From Albimonas marina (GTDB lineage Bacteria; Pseudomonadota; Alphaproteobacteria; Rhodobacterales; Rhodobacteraceae), in contig NZ_JARHUC010000003.1 in the NCBI RefSeq assembly GCF_029223255.1, positions 186,001 to 250,000 of the forward strand: a stretch of DNA of 64,000 nt. The letters are read 5' to 3'. Shown here piece by piece: positions 1-10,744 of this stretch. A model generated the notes under the pieces. It did no database searches. It saw only the letters and a program-made list of their open reading frames with translations, and was not told the DNA's origin. The number at the start of each line of letters is the position of its first letter. Position 1 is the first letter of the stretch. Both the position numbers and the translations under genes were made by a program.

Positions 1-2127
1 GTAGGTGCCGGTCAGAAGCTGGCCGGTCTCGTCGTAGACGCAATGCTCCATCAGCGCCTGGCCGATGCCCTGGACGACGCCGCCCTGCACCTGGCCCTCG
101 ACGATCATCGGGTTGACGACGTTGCCGAAGTCGTCCGCCGCCCAGAAGCCCAGCACCTCGGTCTTGCCGGTGTCGGGGTCCACCTCGACCTCGCAGGCGT
201 AGGCGCCGGCGGGGTAGGTGAAGTTGGACGGGTCGTAGAAGGCCTGCTCCTCCAGCCCCGGCTCCAGCTCCTCGAGCGGGTAGTTGTGGGGCACGTAGGC
301 GGCCAGCGCCACCTCGCCGAAGGCGACCGAGCGGTCGGTGCCCTTGACGGTGAACTGGCCGTTCTCGAAGGCCACGTCCTCGGCCGAGGCCTCCATCAGG
401 TGGGCTGCGATCTTGCGGGCCTTCTCGATCACCTTGTTGGTGGCGTTGACGATGGCCGAGCCCCCGACGGACAGCGAGCGCGAGCCGTAGGTGCCCATGC
501 CCATCGAGCCTTTCGAGGTGTCGCCATGGACGATCTCGATCTGGTCCTCGGGCAGGCCCAGCATGTCGGCGACCACCTGGGCGAAGGTCGTCTCATGCCC
601 CTGCCCGTGGGAGTGCGTGCCGGTCCAGACCACCACGCCGCCGGCCGCGTTGACCCGGACCTGTGCGCTCTCGAACAGGCCCGCCCGGGCGCCGAGCTGG
701 CCGGCGAGGCGCGAGGGGGCGAGGCCGCAGGCCTCGATGTAGCTCGCCACGCCGAAGCCGCGCAGCTTGCCGCGCGCGGCGCTCTCGGCGCGGCGCGCCT
801 CGAAGCCGGCGCGGTCCGAGATCTCGACGAGCTTGTCCATGGTCGCGGCGTAGTTGCCGGTGTCGTACTCCACCGCCACGGGGGTCGCGTAGGGGAAGCG
901 GTCGGCGGGGACGAAGTTCTTCCGCCGGATCTCCACCGGGTCCATCCCCAGCTCCCGCGCGGCCATGTCGATGATGCGCTCGAGCTGGTAGGTCGCCTCG
1001 GGCCGGCCGGCGCCGCGGTAGGCGTCGACGGGCACGGTGTTGGTGAACACCGCCCGCACGTTCACGGTGATCTTGGGCGTCAGGTAGTTCCCCGCCATCA
1101 GCGTCCCGTGCAGGTAGGTCGGGATCGAGGAGGCGAAGGTCGAGAGATACGCGCCCATGTTGGCGAGCGTGTCGGTGCGCAGCGCAAGGAACTTGCCCTC
1201 GGCGTCCAGCGCCAGCTCGATCTTGGTGACGTGATCGCGGCCCTGGGCGTCCGAGATGAAGGCCTCGGCCCGCTCGGAGGTCCACTTCACGGGGCGGTTG
1301 ATCTTCTTGGCCGCCAGCGTCACCAGCGCCTCTTCGGCGTAGTGGTAGATCTTGGTGCCGAAGCCGCCGCCCACGTCGGGCGCCACCACGCGCAGCTTGT
1401 GCTCGGGGATGCCCAGCACGAAGGCGCCCATCAGCAGGCGGATCACGTGCGGGTTCTGGGAGGTGGTGTAGAGCGTGTGCTGGCCCGAGTGCCGCTCGTA
1501 GTCGCCGATGGCCGCGCGGGGCTCCATCGGGTTGGCGACGAGGCGGTTGTTGACCAGCTCCAGCGTGGTGACGTGGGCGGCGCTCTCGAAGGCCGCGTCC
1601 GTCTCCTCCTGGGGGGTGCCGAAGGTCCAGTCGTAGCAGAGGTTGCCGGGCGCATCCTCGTGCACGTCGCCGGCGCCGTCCTGCAGGGCCTTGCGCATGT
1701 CGACCACGGCGGGGAGCTCAGCGAGGTCCATCTCGATCATCTCGGCGGCGTCGCGGGCCTGGGCGTAGGTCTCGGCGACGACGAGGGCCACGGGGTCGCC
1801 GACGTGGCGGACCTTGCCGTGGGCGAGGATCGGGTGCTTGGGCTCCTTCATCGGGGAGCCGTCGCGCGAGTGGATCAGCCAGCCGCAGGGCAGGCCGCCC
1901 ACCGCCTCGACGTCGGCGCCGGTCAGCACCAGCAGGACGCCCGGCGCGGCCTTGGCGGCGGAGGTGTCGATGGCGTTGATCCGGGCATGGGCGACGGGCG
2001 AGCGCAGGATCGCCGCGTAGGCCTGGCCGGGCAGGTTGATGTCGTCGGTGTAGCGGCCCTCGCCGGTGAGGAAGCGCACGTCCTCCCGCCGCTTGGAGCT
2101 GGCGCCGATCCCGAAATCCTTGGGCAT
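1..2127 (-). CDS. coxL: CoxL-type xanthine dehydrogenase/CO dehydrogenase family molybdopterin-binding subunit (form II), 3' end cut off
   Basis: Large molybdopterin-binding subunit of a molybdenum hydroxylase. The protein runs off the left edge, so about 709 residues from the start are visible. It begins [20 protein letters not shown], typical of this family, behind a GGGAGA ribosome site. The glycine-rich [12 protein letters not shown] segment is present. The active-site loop reads AYRGAGR (near 1010-1030), the signature of form II enzymes; form I CO dehydrogenases carry AYxCSFR. Form II members may oxidise substrates other than CO, so the substrate is unknown. No small FeS or FAD subunit lies upstream; partners, if any, are downstream outside the window. 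Family is sure, function is not. Confidence 0.9.
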   Translation of the reverse strand, partial: MPKDFGIGASSKRREDVRFLTGEGRYTDDINLPGQAYAAILRSPVAHARINAIDTSAAKAAPGVLLVLTGADVEAVGGLPCGWLIHSRDGSPMKEPKHPILAHGKVRHVGDPVALVVAETYAQARDAAEMIEMDLAELPAVVDMRKALQDGAGDVHEDAPGNLCYDWTFGTPQEETDAAFESAAHVTTLELVNNRLVANPMEPRAAIGDYERHSGQHTLYTTSQNPHVIRLLMGAFVLGIPEHKLRVVAPDVGGGFGTKIYHYAEEALVTLAAKKINRPVKWTSERAEAFISDAQGRDHVTKIELALDAEGKFLALRTDTLANMGAYLSTFASSIPTYLHGTLMAGNYLTPKITVNVRAVFTNTVPVDAYRGAGRPEATYQLERIIDMAARELGMDPVEIRRKNFVPADRFPYATPVAVEYDTGNYAATMDKLVEISDRAGFEARRAESAARGKLRGFGVASYIEACGLAPSRLAGQLGARAGLFESAQVRVNAAGGVVVWTGTHSHGQGHETTFAQVVADMLGLPEDQIEIVHGDTSKGSMGMGTYGSRSLSVGGSAIVNATNKVIEKARKIAAHLMEASAEDVAFENGQFTVKGTDRSVAFGEVALAAYVPHNYPLEELEPGLEEQAFYDPSNFTYPAGAYACEVEVDPDTGKTEVLGFWAADDFGNVVNPMIVEGQVQGGVVQGIGQALMEHCVYDETGQLLTGTY

Positions 2128-2626
2128 GTGGGTCTCCCTGGCTGGGCCGAGCGCCGCGGGCGTATCCTCCCCCCCGCGTCGCCGGCATGTATTCGCTTGG
2201 GGGGATCCGGCCGCGCGGCCGGTCCCGGCCGAAGGCTCAGCGCGCGCCGGACGGGCGCAGGCGGGCCCGCCGCGGGGCCGGTCCGGCCGCACGGCTGCGC
2301 GCGTCGCGCCTGAAGTCGCCTGGCATCGCCCGATCCTCCCCTTTTGGTTCTGGTTTTGACCGCACGGTCCGGGCGAGGCCCATGCGGAGCGCCGATGGTA
2401 GGCGCCCGGCGAGCGCGGTCAATGCATTTCCCCGGGAGCGTTTCTCGGCAGGGGGCGCCGCGTCGACCCGCGCGCCGTCGGCCCGGTTCCGCCCGCGGCG
2501 CGGGGCGGGCCTCGGCGCGGGCGGGCAGGGGCGCCCGGCGGCGGACGGCGCGAGGGGGACGCGCGGTCGGGGCGCGCGGCCGGGGCAGGGGGGAGGTGGG
2601 CGGGCGCCCGTGCTCAGCCCCCGTGC
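2128..2626. other. Intergenic region, about 500 nt, no supported gene
   Basis: Lies 5' of the CoxL gene and 3' of pccR, so it should hold the CoxL promoter and the end of the pccR transcript. Open frames here are GC-rich shadows without ribosome sites. It contains a GC-rich palindromic stretch (2487-2510) with an exact 24-nt copy at 59278-59301. No confident promoter or terminator was identified. Confidence 0.5.
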
Positions 2627-4084
2627 TCAGCTCCCGTCCGCCGCCTTCTCCCGCGCGCCCCGGCCCTCGGGGGCGGCGAGGCTGTAGGGCAGCAGGTCCC
2701 GGCGGGAGTGATCCACCGCGATCGCGGATTTCAGCGGCGGGACCGAACGCTGGTGGCAGTCCGCCCGCTCGCAGATCCGGCAGCTCACCCCGATCGGCTC
2801 GTAGGAGGCGGGGGAGGCGAGGTCGAGGTCGTCGGCATAGACCAGGCGGCCCGCGAATTTCACCTCGCAGCCCAGCCCGATGGCGTAGCGGCGGGTGGGC
2901 CGGCGGAAGCCCCCGCCCGGCTTGGTCACGTCGCGGGCGAGCGAGAGGTAGCGCACCCCGTCCGGCGTCTCGGCGAGCTGGCGCAGCAGGCGGCCCGGCG
3001 TCTCGAAGGCCTGGTGCACGTTCCACAGCGGGCAGGCCGAGCCGTAGCGCGCGAACTGCAGCCGGGTCGCCGAGTGGCGCTTGGTGATGGTGCCCGCCTG
3101 GTCGACGCGCACGAACCAGAACGGGATCCCCTGCGCGCCCTTGCGCTGCAGGGTCGAGAGGCGGTGGGCCACCTGCTCGATCGAGGCGCCGAACTGGTCG
3201 GCCAGCAGCTCGATGTCGTGGCGCTGCTCCTCGGCGGCCTCCTGGAAGGCGGCGTAGGGCAGGACGGCGGCGCCGGCGAAATAGTTGGCGAGCCCGATCT
3301 TGCAGATCTCCCGCGCCTCGTCCGAGCCGAAGCCGGCGAGGTCCAGCGTCGCCTCGATCAGGTCGCCGTAGGAGGTCAGCGCCACCTGCACCGCCGCCTG
3401 GAAGGCGCGGGTGGCCGACGAGGCGCGCGAGGACAGCGTCAGCACCTCGCCGGTCATCATCCGCAGGGCGGGGGTGTCGGCGATGCGCAGCTGGATGCCG
3501 TGGCGCTCCTCCAGCCAGTCGCCGGCGGCCTGCAGGCGGTCGCGGCCCGGATCGGGGCGCCCGAAGCCGGTGGCGGCGGCGAAGCTCTCGGCCGCGCGGT
3601 CCACGGCGTCGATGTAGTTGTCGCAATAGTGGAAGAAGTCGCGCACCTCCTCCCACGGCTGCGGGGCCAGCGCATCCTCGCGGCCCAGCGCGTCGTCGAG
3701 GCTCGCCAGCCGTTCGCCCCGCTGGCGGAAGGCGCGGTGGAGCGACAGGAACGCGCGGGCGAGGGAGGGGGCGTTGGAGGCCGCCAGCTCCAGGTCAGCC
3801 AGCGGCGGCTGGGCGCCGTCGAAGACCGGGTCGGCCAGCGCCTCGCGCATGTCGGCGGTCAGGCGCTGCGCCTCGCCGACCGAGAGGGTGGAGAGGTTGA
3901 CCCCGAACCGCTCAGACAGCGCGATCACCACCGCGGCCGAGACGGGGCGGTGGTTGTTCTCCATCTGGTTGAGATAGCTCAGCGAGATCCCCAGCGCCTC
4001 GGCGTAGGCGGCCTGGGTCAGGCCCTGCTCGCGGCGGATCTCGCGCAGGCGGACGCCGGCGTAGAGTTTTCGGGCGCGGGTCAA
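2627..4084 (-). CDS. pccR: PccR-like short-chain fatty acyl transcriptional regulator (ScfR family)
   Basis: Transcription factor of the XRE/ScfR family that senses short acyl-CoA status and controls propionyl-CoA carboxylase in Rhodobacter sphaeroides. The protein is 485 aa: an N-terminal XRE helix-turn-helix ([20 protein letters not shown], about residues 9-28, then [14 protein letters not shown]), a long middle region of the DUF955/IrrE-like type, and a C-terminal cysteine motif [12 protein letters not shown] typical of RamB/ScfR proteins. I chose the TTG start ([13 protein letters not shown]) because GGAGG sits 5 nt upstream and conserved homology begins there; an in-frame ATG at 4267 would reach into pccB. 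It is divergent from pccB, with a TTCGCAA repeat array between them, so it most likely regulates pccB and itself. Confidence 0.9.
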   Translation of the reverse strand: MTRARKLYAGVRLREIRREQGLTQAAYAEALGISLSYLNQMENNHRPVSAAVVIALSERFGVNLSTLSVGEAQRLTADMREALADPVFDGAQPPLADLELAASNAPSLARAFLSLHRAFRQRGERLASLDDALGREDALAPQPWEEVRDFFHYCDNYIDAVDRAAESFAAATGFGRPDPGRDRLQAAGDWLEERHGIQLRIADTPALRMMTGEVLTLSSRASSATRAFQAAVQVALTSYGDLIEATLDLAGFGSDEAREICKIGLANYFAGAAVLPYAAFQEAAEEQRHDIELLADQFGASIEQVAHRLSTLQRKGAQGIPFWFVRVDQAGTITKRHSATRLQFARYGSACPLWNVHQAFETPGRLLRQLAETPDGVRYLSLARDVTKPGGGFRRPTRRYAIGLGCEVKFAGRLVYADDLDLASPASYEPIGVSCRICERADCHQRSVPPLKSAIAVDHSRRDLLPYSLAAPEGRGAREKAADGS

Positions 4085-4114
4085 TCGGGCCTCCTCCGGG
4101 CGAAGCGGCGCGGT

Positions 4115-4161
4115 CTTCGCAACTTCGCAATTCGCATCATCGGACTTTCGTAAACTTCGCA
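4115..4161. promoter_or_regulatory. Probable PccR operator: direct repeats of TTCGCAA
   Basis: The 172-nt gap between pccR and pccB contains CTTCGCAA at 4115-4122 and again at 4123-4130, TTCGCA at 4131-4136, TTCGTAA at 4147-4153 and TTCGCA at 4156-4161. Start-to-start spacings are about 8, 7, 16 and 9 nt. On the minus strand each reads TTGCGAA. This AT-leaning repeat stands out in GC-rich DNA and is where the divergent regulator would be expected to bind. Binding by PccR is inferred from position and family. Confidence 0.7.
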
Positions 4162-4256
4162 CCTCCGCGCGACAAGGCTTTTCCCGGGGCGGCCGCCGGC
4201 GATACGGTGCCGCGCCGGAATGGGACGGACCTCGGCCGAAACGAGAAGGGACCCCG

Positions 4257-5789
<1,533 letters not shown>

Positions 5790-5816
5790 GCGCGGAATAG
5801 TCCGGCAGGGGCCCAG

Positions 5817-6215
5817 ATGGACCATCCCATCTTCCATATGATCGGCGGGGGGCCGCGGCCCGTGGCCCCCTTCAGCCACGCCGTGGAGGCGGACGGCTGG
5901 GTGATCCTGACCGGGCAGATGCCCACGGATCCCGCCGCCCCCGATGCGCCGCTGCCCGAGGGCGTCGAGGCGCAGACGCGGCGGGTGATGGAGAACCTGG
6001 AGATCGTGCTGAACGGCGTGGGGCTGGACCTGAGCCATGTCGTCCAGTGCCGCTGCTTCCTCACCGAATTCGAGCGCGACTACGCGGCCTTCAACGAGAC
6101 CTACAAGAGCTTCTTTCCCGCCGACCGCCTGCCGGCGCGCACCACCGTGGGCGTCACCGCGCTCGCCGTCGGCGCGCTGGTCGAGATCGACTGCATCGCG
6201 AGGCGGCCGGAATGA
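5817..6215 (+). CDS. RidA family protein (reactive enamine/imine deaminase-like)
   Basis: 132-aa protein of the YjgF/YER057c/UK114 family, usually trimeric and cytosolic; RidA members hydrolyse reactive 2-aminoacrylate-type enamines formed by PLP enzymes. The substrate-binding arginine lies in PARTTVGVTALAVGALVEID (from about residue 108), and the LTGQM and LSHVVQCRCFLTE segments fit the family. It starts 27 nt after pccB and is probably cotranscribed with it. No PLP enzyme is adjacent, so its partner in propionyl-CoA metabolism is unclear. Subfamily (RidA versus Rid1-7) was not resolved. Confidence 0.88.
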   Translation: MDHPIFHMIGGGPRPVAPFSHAVEADGWVILTGQMPTDPAAPDAPLPEGVEAQTRRVMENLEIVLNGVGLDLSHVVQCRCFLTEFERDYAAFNETYKSFFPADRLPARTTVGVTALAVGALVEIDCIARRPE

Positions 6216-6395
6216 TCGCGCGGGGAGAGATCGGGGCGGCGACCGTCGCGACGGAGCGGGGGGCGTCCGCCGCGCGTCCGGCGCGGAGCGGGTCGGAACG
6301 CCGCGGTTCTCCTCTCGGCGGATCTACACTATTTCCCTGTGCAGCCGCGCAGGCGGCGCCCCTGTTCCCGGCCCCCGCGCCCGGAGAGACGCGCC

Positions 6396-6659
6396 ATGAA
6401 GCCCGATCCGAAGAAGCCGCACGACCCCTACCGGCTGGCGAAGTTCGTCGGCCTGCACGCCGCGACCGGGATCGTGGCGGGATGGGTCGCGCTGCTGATC
6501 CTGCTGTGGACCGACATCGGCGGGCTGGGCAGCCTGGTCGCGCGGGCCGAGCGCTCGGAGATGGCGACGGTGATGCTCGCCATCGGCTTCGGGGTGAGCT
6601 TCGGCTTCGTGGGGATCACCTGGGGCGTGCTCGCGGTGCTGCCGCACGAAAAGGACTGA
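6396..6659 (+). CDS. Small two-helix membrane protein, function unknown
   Basis: 87-aa protein starting MKPDPKKPHDPYRLAKFVG behind GGAGAG. Two hydrophobic segments are visible: about residues 21-41 (AATGIVAGWVALLILLWTDI) and about 57-80 (MLAIGFGVSFGFVGITWGVL). Between them is a charged loop (VARAERSEM). This looks like a small inner-membrane protein of the kind often found beside pccB in related genomes. I do not recognise a functional domain. An in-frame upstream ATG at 6339 would add an implausible arginine/proline-rich tail. Confidence 0.7.
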   Translation: MKPDPKKPHDPYRLAKFVGLHAATGIVAGWVALLILLWTDIGGLGSLVARAERSEMATVMLAIGFGVSFGFVGITWGVLAVLPHEKD

Positions 6660-6801
6660 GCCCGGCCGCCCTCCCGGACGCGCGGACGCTTTTCCATTGC
6701 GTGGAACGAGTGTGGCAGGGCTTGCCCAGAGGTCGCGCGGGTTCCGCCTCAGGCGGCGCCCATCTCTCTCTCAGCTACACGAGCGAGAGAGGAGAAGCAC
6801 C

Positions 6802-7053
6802 ATGTTCACCCGCAACAGCACCCTTCGTCGCGGCCTGCTGGGCGCCTCGGTCCTGGCCCTCGGCCTGGGCGTCGCGGCCTGCGGCAACTCCACCGGCGAG
6901 CGCGCCCTGTCCGGCGGCGCCATCGGCGCGGGCCTCGGCGCGGGCGCCGCGGCCGTCACCGGCGGCGCGATCGGCACCGGCGCCATCGTGGGCGGCGCGG
7001 CCGGCGCCGCGACCGGCGCCCTCACCGACGCCGACGACATCCGGCTCGACTGA
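6802..7053 (+). CDS. Glycine-zipper lipoprotein (paralog 1)
   Basis: 83-aa secreted lipoprotein. A signal peptide with hydrophobic core (GLLGASVLALGLGVAAC) ends in lipobox VAAC, giving Cys about residue 27. The mature part is mostly glycine/alanine in a glycine-zipper pattern (GGAIGAGLGAGAAA, GGAIGTGAIVGGAAG) and ends TDADDIRLD. Such zippers form tight membrane-associated helices in envelope proteins. GGAGAAG precedes the ATG. It is a clear paralog of the next gene, sharing GNSTGERALSGGAIGAG. It lies between pccB and pccA and is followed by a very strong hairpin at 7061-7092. Confidence 0.85.
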   Translation: MFTRNSTLRRGLLGASVLALGLGVAACGNSTGERALSGGAIGAGLGAGAAAVTGGAIGTGAIVGGAAGAATGALTDADDIRLD

Positions 7054-7060
7054 GGCCGCG

Positions 7061-7092
7061 CTCGGCGCCCGCCCCCGCGGGCGGGCGCCGAG
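7061..7092 (+). terminator. Strong GC hairpin after lipoprotein paralog 1
   Basis: A perfect 14-bp stem (7061-7074 with 7079-7092) closes a four-base CCGC loop, starting 8 nt after the lipoprotein stop. No T-run follows, so it could be a transcript-end or RNA-stabilising hairpin instead of a classic intrinsic terminator. Confidence 0.6.
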
Positions 7093-7249
7093 GGCCGGCG
7101 TCTTCTCCGCCCGCGGGGCGGCGCGCGGCCTCGCCGTTCCGGCGGCGGGGCCCGCGCGCGCGGCGCGCGCGCGTTCGGCGGCGGTTCATCATCCGACCCG
7201 CTCCGCCGCAATCGACGGGGATGCGGTCGAAAAATCGCCCCGCTCCGAC

Positions 7250-7275
7250 GGAATTTCCGCCCTCCTGCGTGCGTT
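7250..7275 (+). promoter_or_regulatory. Possible EcfG-like stress promoter for lipoprotein paralog 2
   Basis: GGAAT at 7250-7254 is separated by 17 nt from CGTT at 7272-7275. The alphaproteobacterial general-stress sigma factor EcfG uses GGAAC-N16/17-CGTT, so one base differs. The site lies 37 nt upstream of the ATG at 7312. It is a pattern match only. Confidence 0.35.
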
Positions 7276-7311
7276 GTATTGGACGAACGTCCGAGCAGAA
7301 GGAGGGACGAA

Positions 7312-7593
7312 ATGTCCTCGAAGACTCTCATCGCCACGCCGTCGCGCATCGCGCTGGGCCTGGGTTTCGCCGCGGCCATGGTCGCCGCCGGCTGCGGCAA
7401 CTCGACCGGCGAGCGCGCGCTCTCCGGCGGCGCCATCGGCGCGGGCGTGGGCGCGGGCGCCGCGGCCATCACCGGCGGCGATCTCGCGACCGGGGCCATC
7501 GTGGGCGGCGCGGCCGGCGCCGCGACCGGCGCGCTCACCGATTCCGACGACATCAACCTCAGCGGCAACAAGAAGAAGCGTCGCCGCTACTGA
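7312..7593 (+). CDS. Glycine-zipper lipoprotein (paralog 2)
   Basis: 93-aa secreted protein closely similar to the gene just upstream: both contain GNSTGERALSGGAIGAG, a run of glycine-zipper repeats and a TD(A/S)DDI motif near the end. The signal peptide ends AAMVAAGC; the -3 residue is alanine, so the lipobox is weaker than in paralog 1 (VAAC). Unlike paralog 1 it ends in a strongly basic tail (NKKKRRRY). The ATG at 7312 has AGGAGG upstream; the earlier in-frame ATG at 7279 lacks one. Tandem duplication inside the pcc block is evident. The role is unknown; an envelope function is inferred. Confidence 0.82.
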   Translation: MSSKTLIATPSRIALGLGFAAAMVAAGCGNSTGERALSGGAIGAGVGAGAAAITGGDLATGAIVGGAAGAATGALTDSDDINLSGNKKKRRRY

Positions 7594-7714
7594 GCGCGCG
7601 GGCGCGACCCGGGGCGGCCACTTCGCCGCCCGGGCCGCCGTCGCGCGCCCGATTCCGGCCCGCCGCGCCGCCCTGACGGGCGCCGCGCGCGCGGCCTGCA
7701 TCCTGCATCCATCG

Positions 7715-7743
7715 GCCCGCCGCGCCTCCGCGCGGCGGGCTTT
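7715..7743 (+). terminator. Intrinsic terminator before pccA
   Basis: An 11-bp perfect stem (7715-7725 with 7730-7740) with a CTCC loop is followed by TTT. It lies about 50 nt upstream of the pccA start and probably ends the lipoprotein transcript, implying that pccA has its own promoter or relies on read-through. Confidence 0.7.
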
Positions 7744-7793
7744 CGTGCATTCCGGGCCGGCCTTCGCCGCCTGACCACCCACGTGGAGGGACG

Positions 7794-9791
<1,998 letters not shown>

Positions 9792-9895
9792 GGCCATGAC
9801 CGGGGCGGGCGCGATCATGGGGATCGGATCGAGGGCGGCGCAGGCCGCCCCGGCCGGCCCCGTGGCCGCGCCCGCCCGGCTCTCGCCTGCGGCTC

Positions 9896-9955
9896 GGGCG
9901 GCCCTCGCCGCCCGCTGCGCGGACGTCTCGCCCCGCCCGGCCGTTCCCCTCGCGG
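9896..9955. repeat. 60-nt GC-rich intergenic repeat, copy A
   Basis: This 60-nt stretch downstream of pccA matches 13032-13090 downstream of mcm at about 54 of 60 positions, with one gap. The two copies are direct and bracket the DUF4174-mcm segment. They share the segment CGCCCCGCCCGGCCGT. It lies in non-coding DNA and may belong to a small dispersed intergenic family. Confidence 0.55.
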
Positions 9956-10020
9956 GGCCTGCGGACGGCGGGCGCGCGCGGCCGGGTCGTGGGGTTCTGA
10001 CGTCGGCCGGAGCCGGGCGC

Positions 10021-10452
10021 TCAGCGGCGGCCGAGCTCCTGCTGGCGGATCGGCAGCCGGTCGATCAGCCGGGCGATGCCGTCGCCGCCGAGCGGCACGG
10101 GACTGCGCTTCTTCACCTCGCCGTCCTTGCCGATCACCAGGACGTTGAAGTCGTGGGGTCGGAACTTGCGGCGCAGGTCCGTGGTCTCGTAGCGCGAGGG
10201 GCCGGGCTCGGTGTCGACGATCACCACCACGTCGCGTTCCTCGAGGTCGGCGGCGACGCGGTCGAGCTCCTTCATCTGGCGGATGAAGCGGGGGTCGCGG
10301 TCGGTGTTGGCGAAGACGATCACCGGGCGCGCGGTCCACAGGTAGGGCGCGAGCGGATCGTCATCCGCCTGGGCGCGCGCGGGAAGGCCGCGGACGACGG
10401 GAAGAAGCGCGAGGGCCGGCAAGGCCGCGATGAGGCGTCGGCGAGAGGTCAT
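10021..10452 (-). CDS. DUF4174 domain secreted protein
   Basis: 143-aa protein. The N-terminus [20 protein letters not shown] followed by ...LPARAQA is a signal peptide with a twin-arginine-like SRRRLI. The mature part ([58 protein letters not shown]) fits the DUF4174 family, a thioredoxin-like fold of unknown function without a CXXC pair. Export to the periplasm is expected. The start at 10452 was chosen because the signal peptide begins there; the longer frame upstream is arginine-rich shadow. It is convergent with pccA and divergent from mcm. Confidence 0.82.
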   Translation of the reverse strand: MTSRRRLIAALPALALLPVVRGLPARAQADDDPLAPYLWTARPVIVFANTDRDPRFIRQMKELDRVAADLEERDVVVIVDTEPGPSRYETTDLRRKFRPHDFNVLVIGKDGEVKKRSPVPLGGDGIARLIDRLPIRQQELGRR

Positions 10453-10580
10453 CGGCTCCGGGCGTTTGAGGCTGCTGCGATGCGGCCGGGGTGGCACAAG
10501 ATATAGGCGTTCGCCCGCCCCCCGGCCAGCGGCGGGGCGAGCCAAGGGCGATGGGCCGCGCCGGGCGCGGTCGGTGGAGA

Positions 10581-10705
10581 CAGGCCGCGGCGTCGCGCGG
10601 CGGACGAAATTCAGGGCCGCGCGCCACCGCGCGGCGGACGGGTTCACGGCCGCGCCATGGCGCGGCGTAGAAGTTCAGGGCCGCGCCATCGCGCGGCGCC
10701 ATGGA
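10581..10705. repeat. Tandem array of four hairpin-forming units of about 32 nt upstream of mcm
   Basis: Units begin at 10581, 10612, 10645 and 10676 (steps of 31, 33 and 31 nt). Each contains GGCCGCG followed by a complementary CGCGGC arm. Unit 2 has perfect 8-bp arms, unit 3 is the perfect palindrome GCCGCGCCATGGCGCGGC, and unit 4 has 7-bp arms around CATC. Three of the four junctions carry TTCA(G/C)GG. The array occupies the middle of the DUF4174-mcm divergent gap and ends about 40 nt before the mcm start. Confidence 0.8.
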
Positions 10706-10744
10706 AACCGGACGGCGCGGCGAGCGCCGGAAAGGAGGAGCGGG

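Noticed and set aside
43-2313. 756-codon plus-strand open frame over the CoxL gene
   Set aside because: It is a mirror of the minus-strand molybdenum hydroxylase caused by GC-rich codon bias; no ribosome site and histidine/valine/leucine-rich shadow composition.
6700-6735. Sigma-54-like TGGCAG...TTGC upstream of the first lipoprotein
   Set aside because: The distance between the GG and GC elements is 8 nt, not the 10 required, so it does not fit a -24/-12 promoter.
10453-10744. Cobalamin riboswitch in the mcm leader
   Set aside because: Searched because the enzyme uses B12, but no B12-box or conserved core was recognised; the region is filled by the hairpin repeat array instead.
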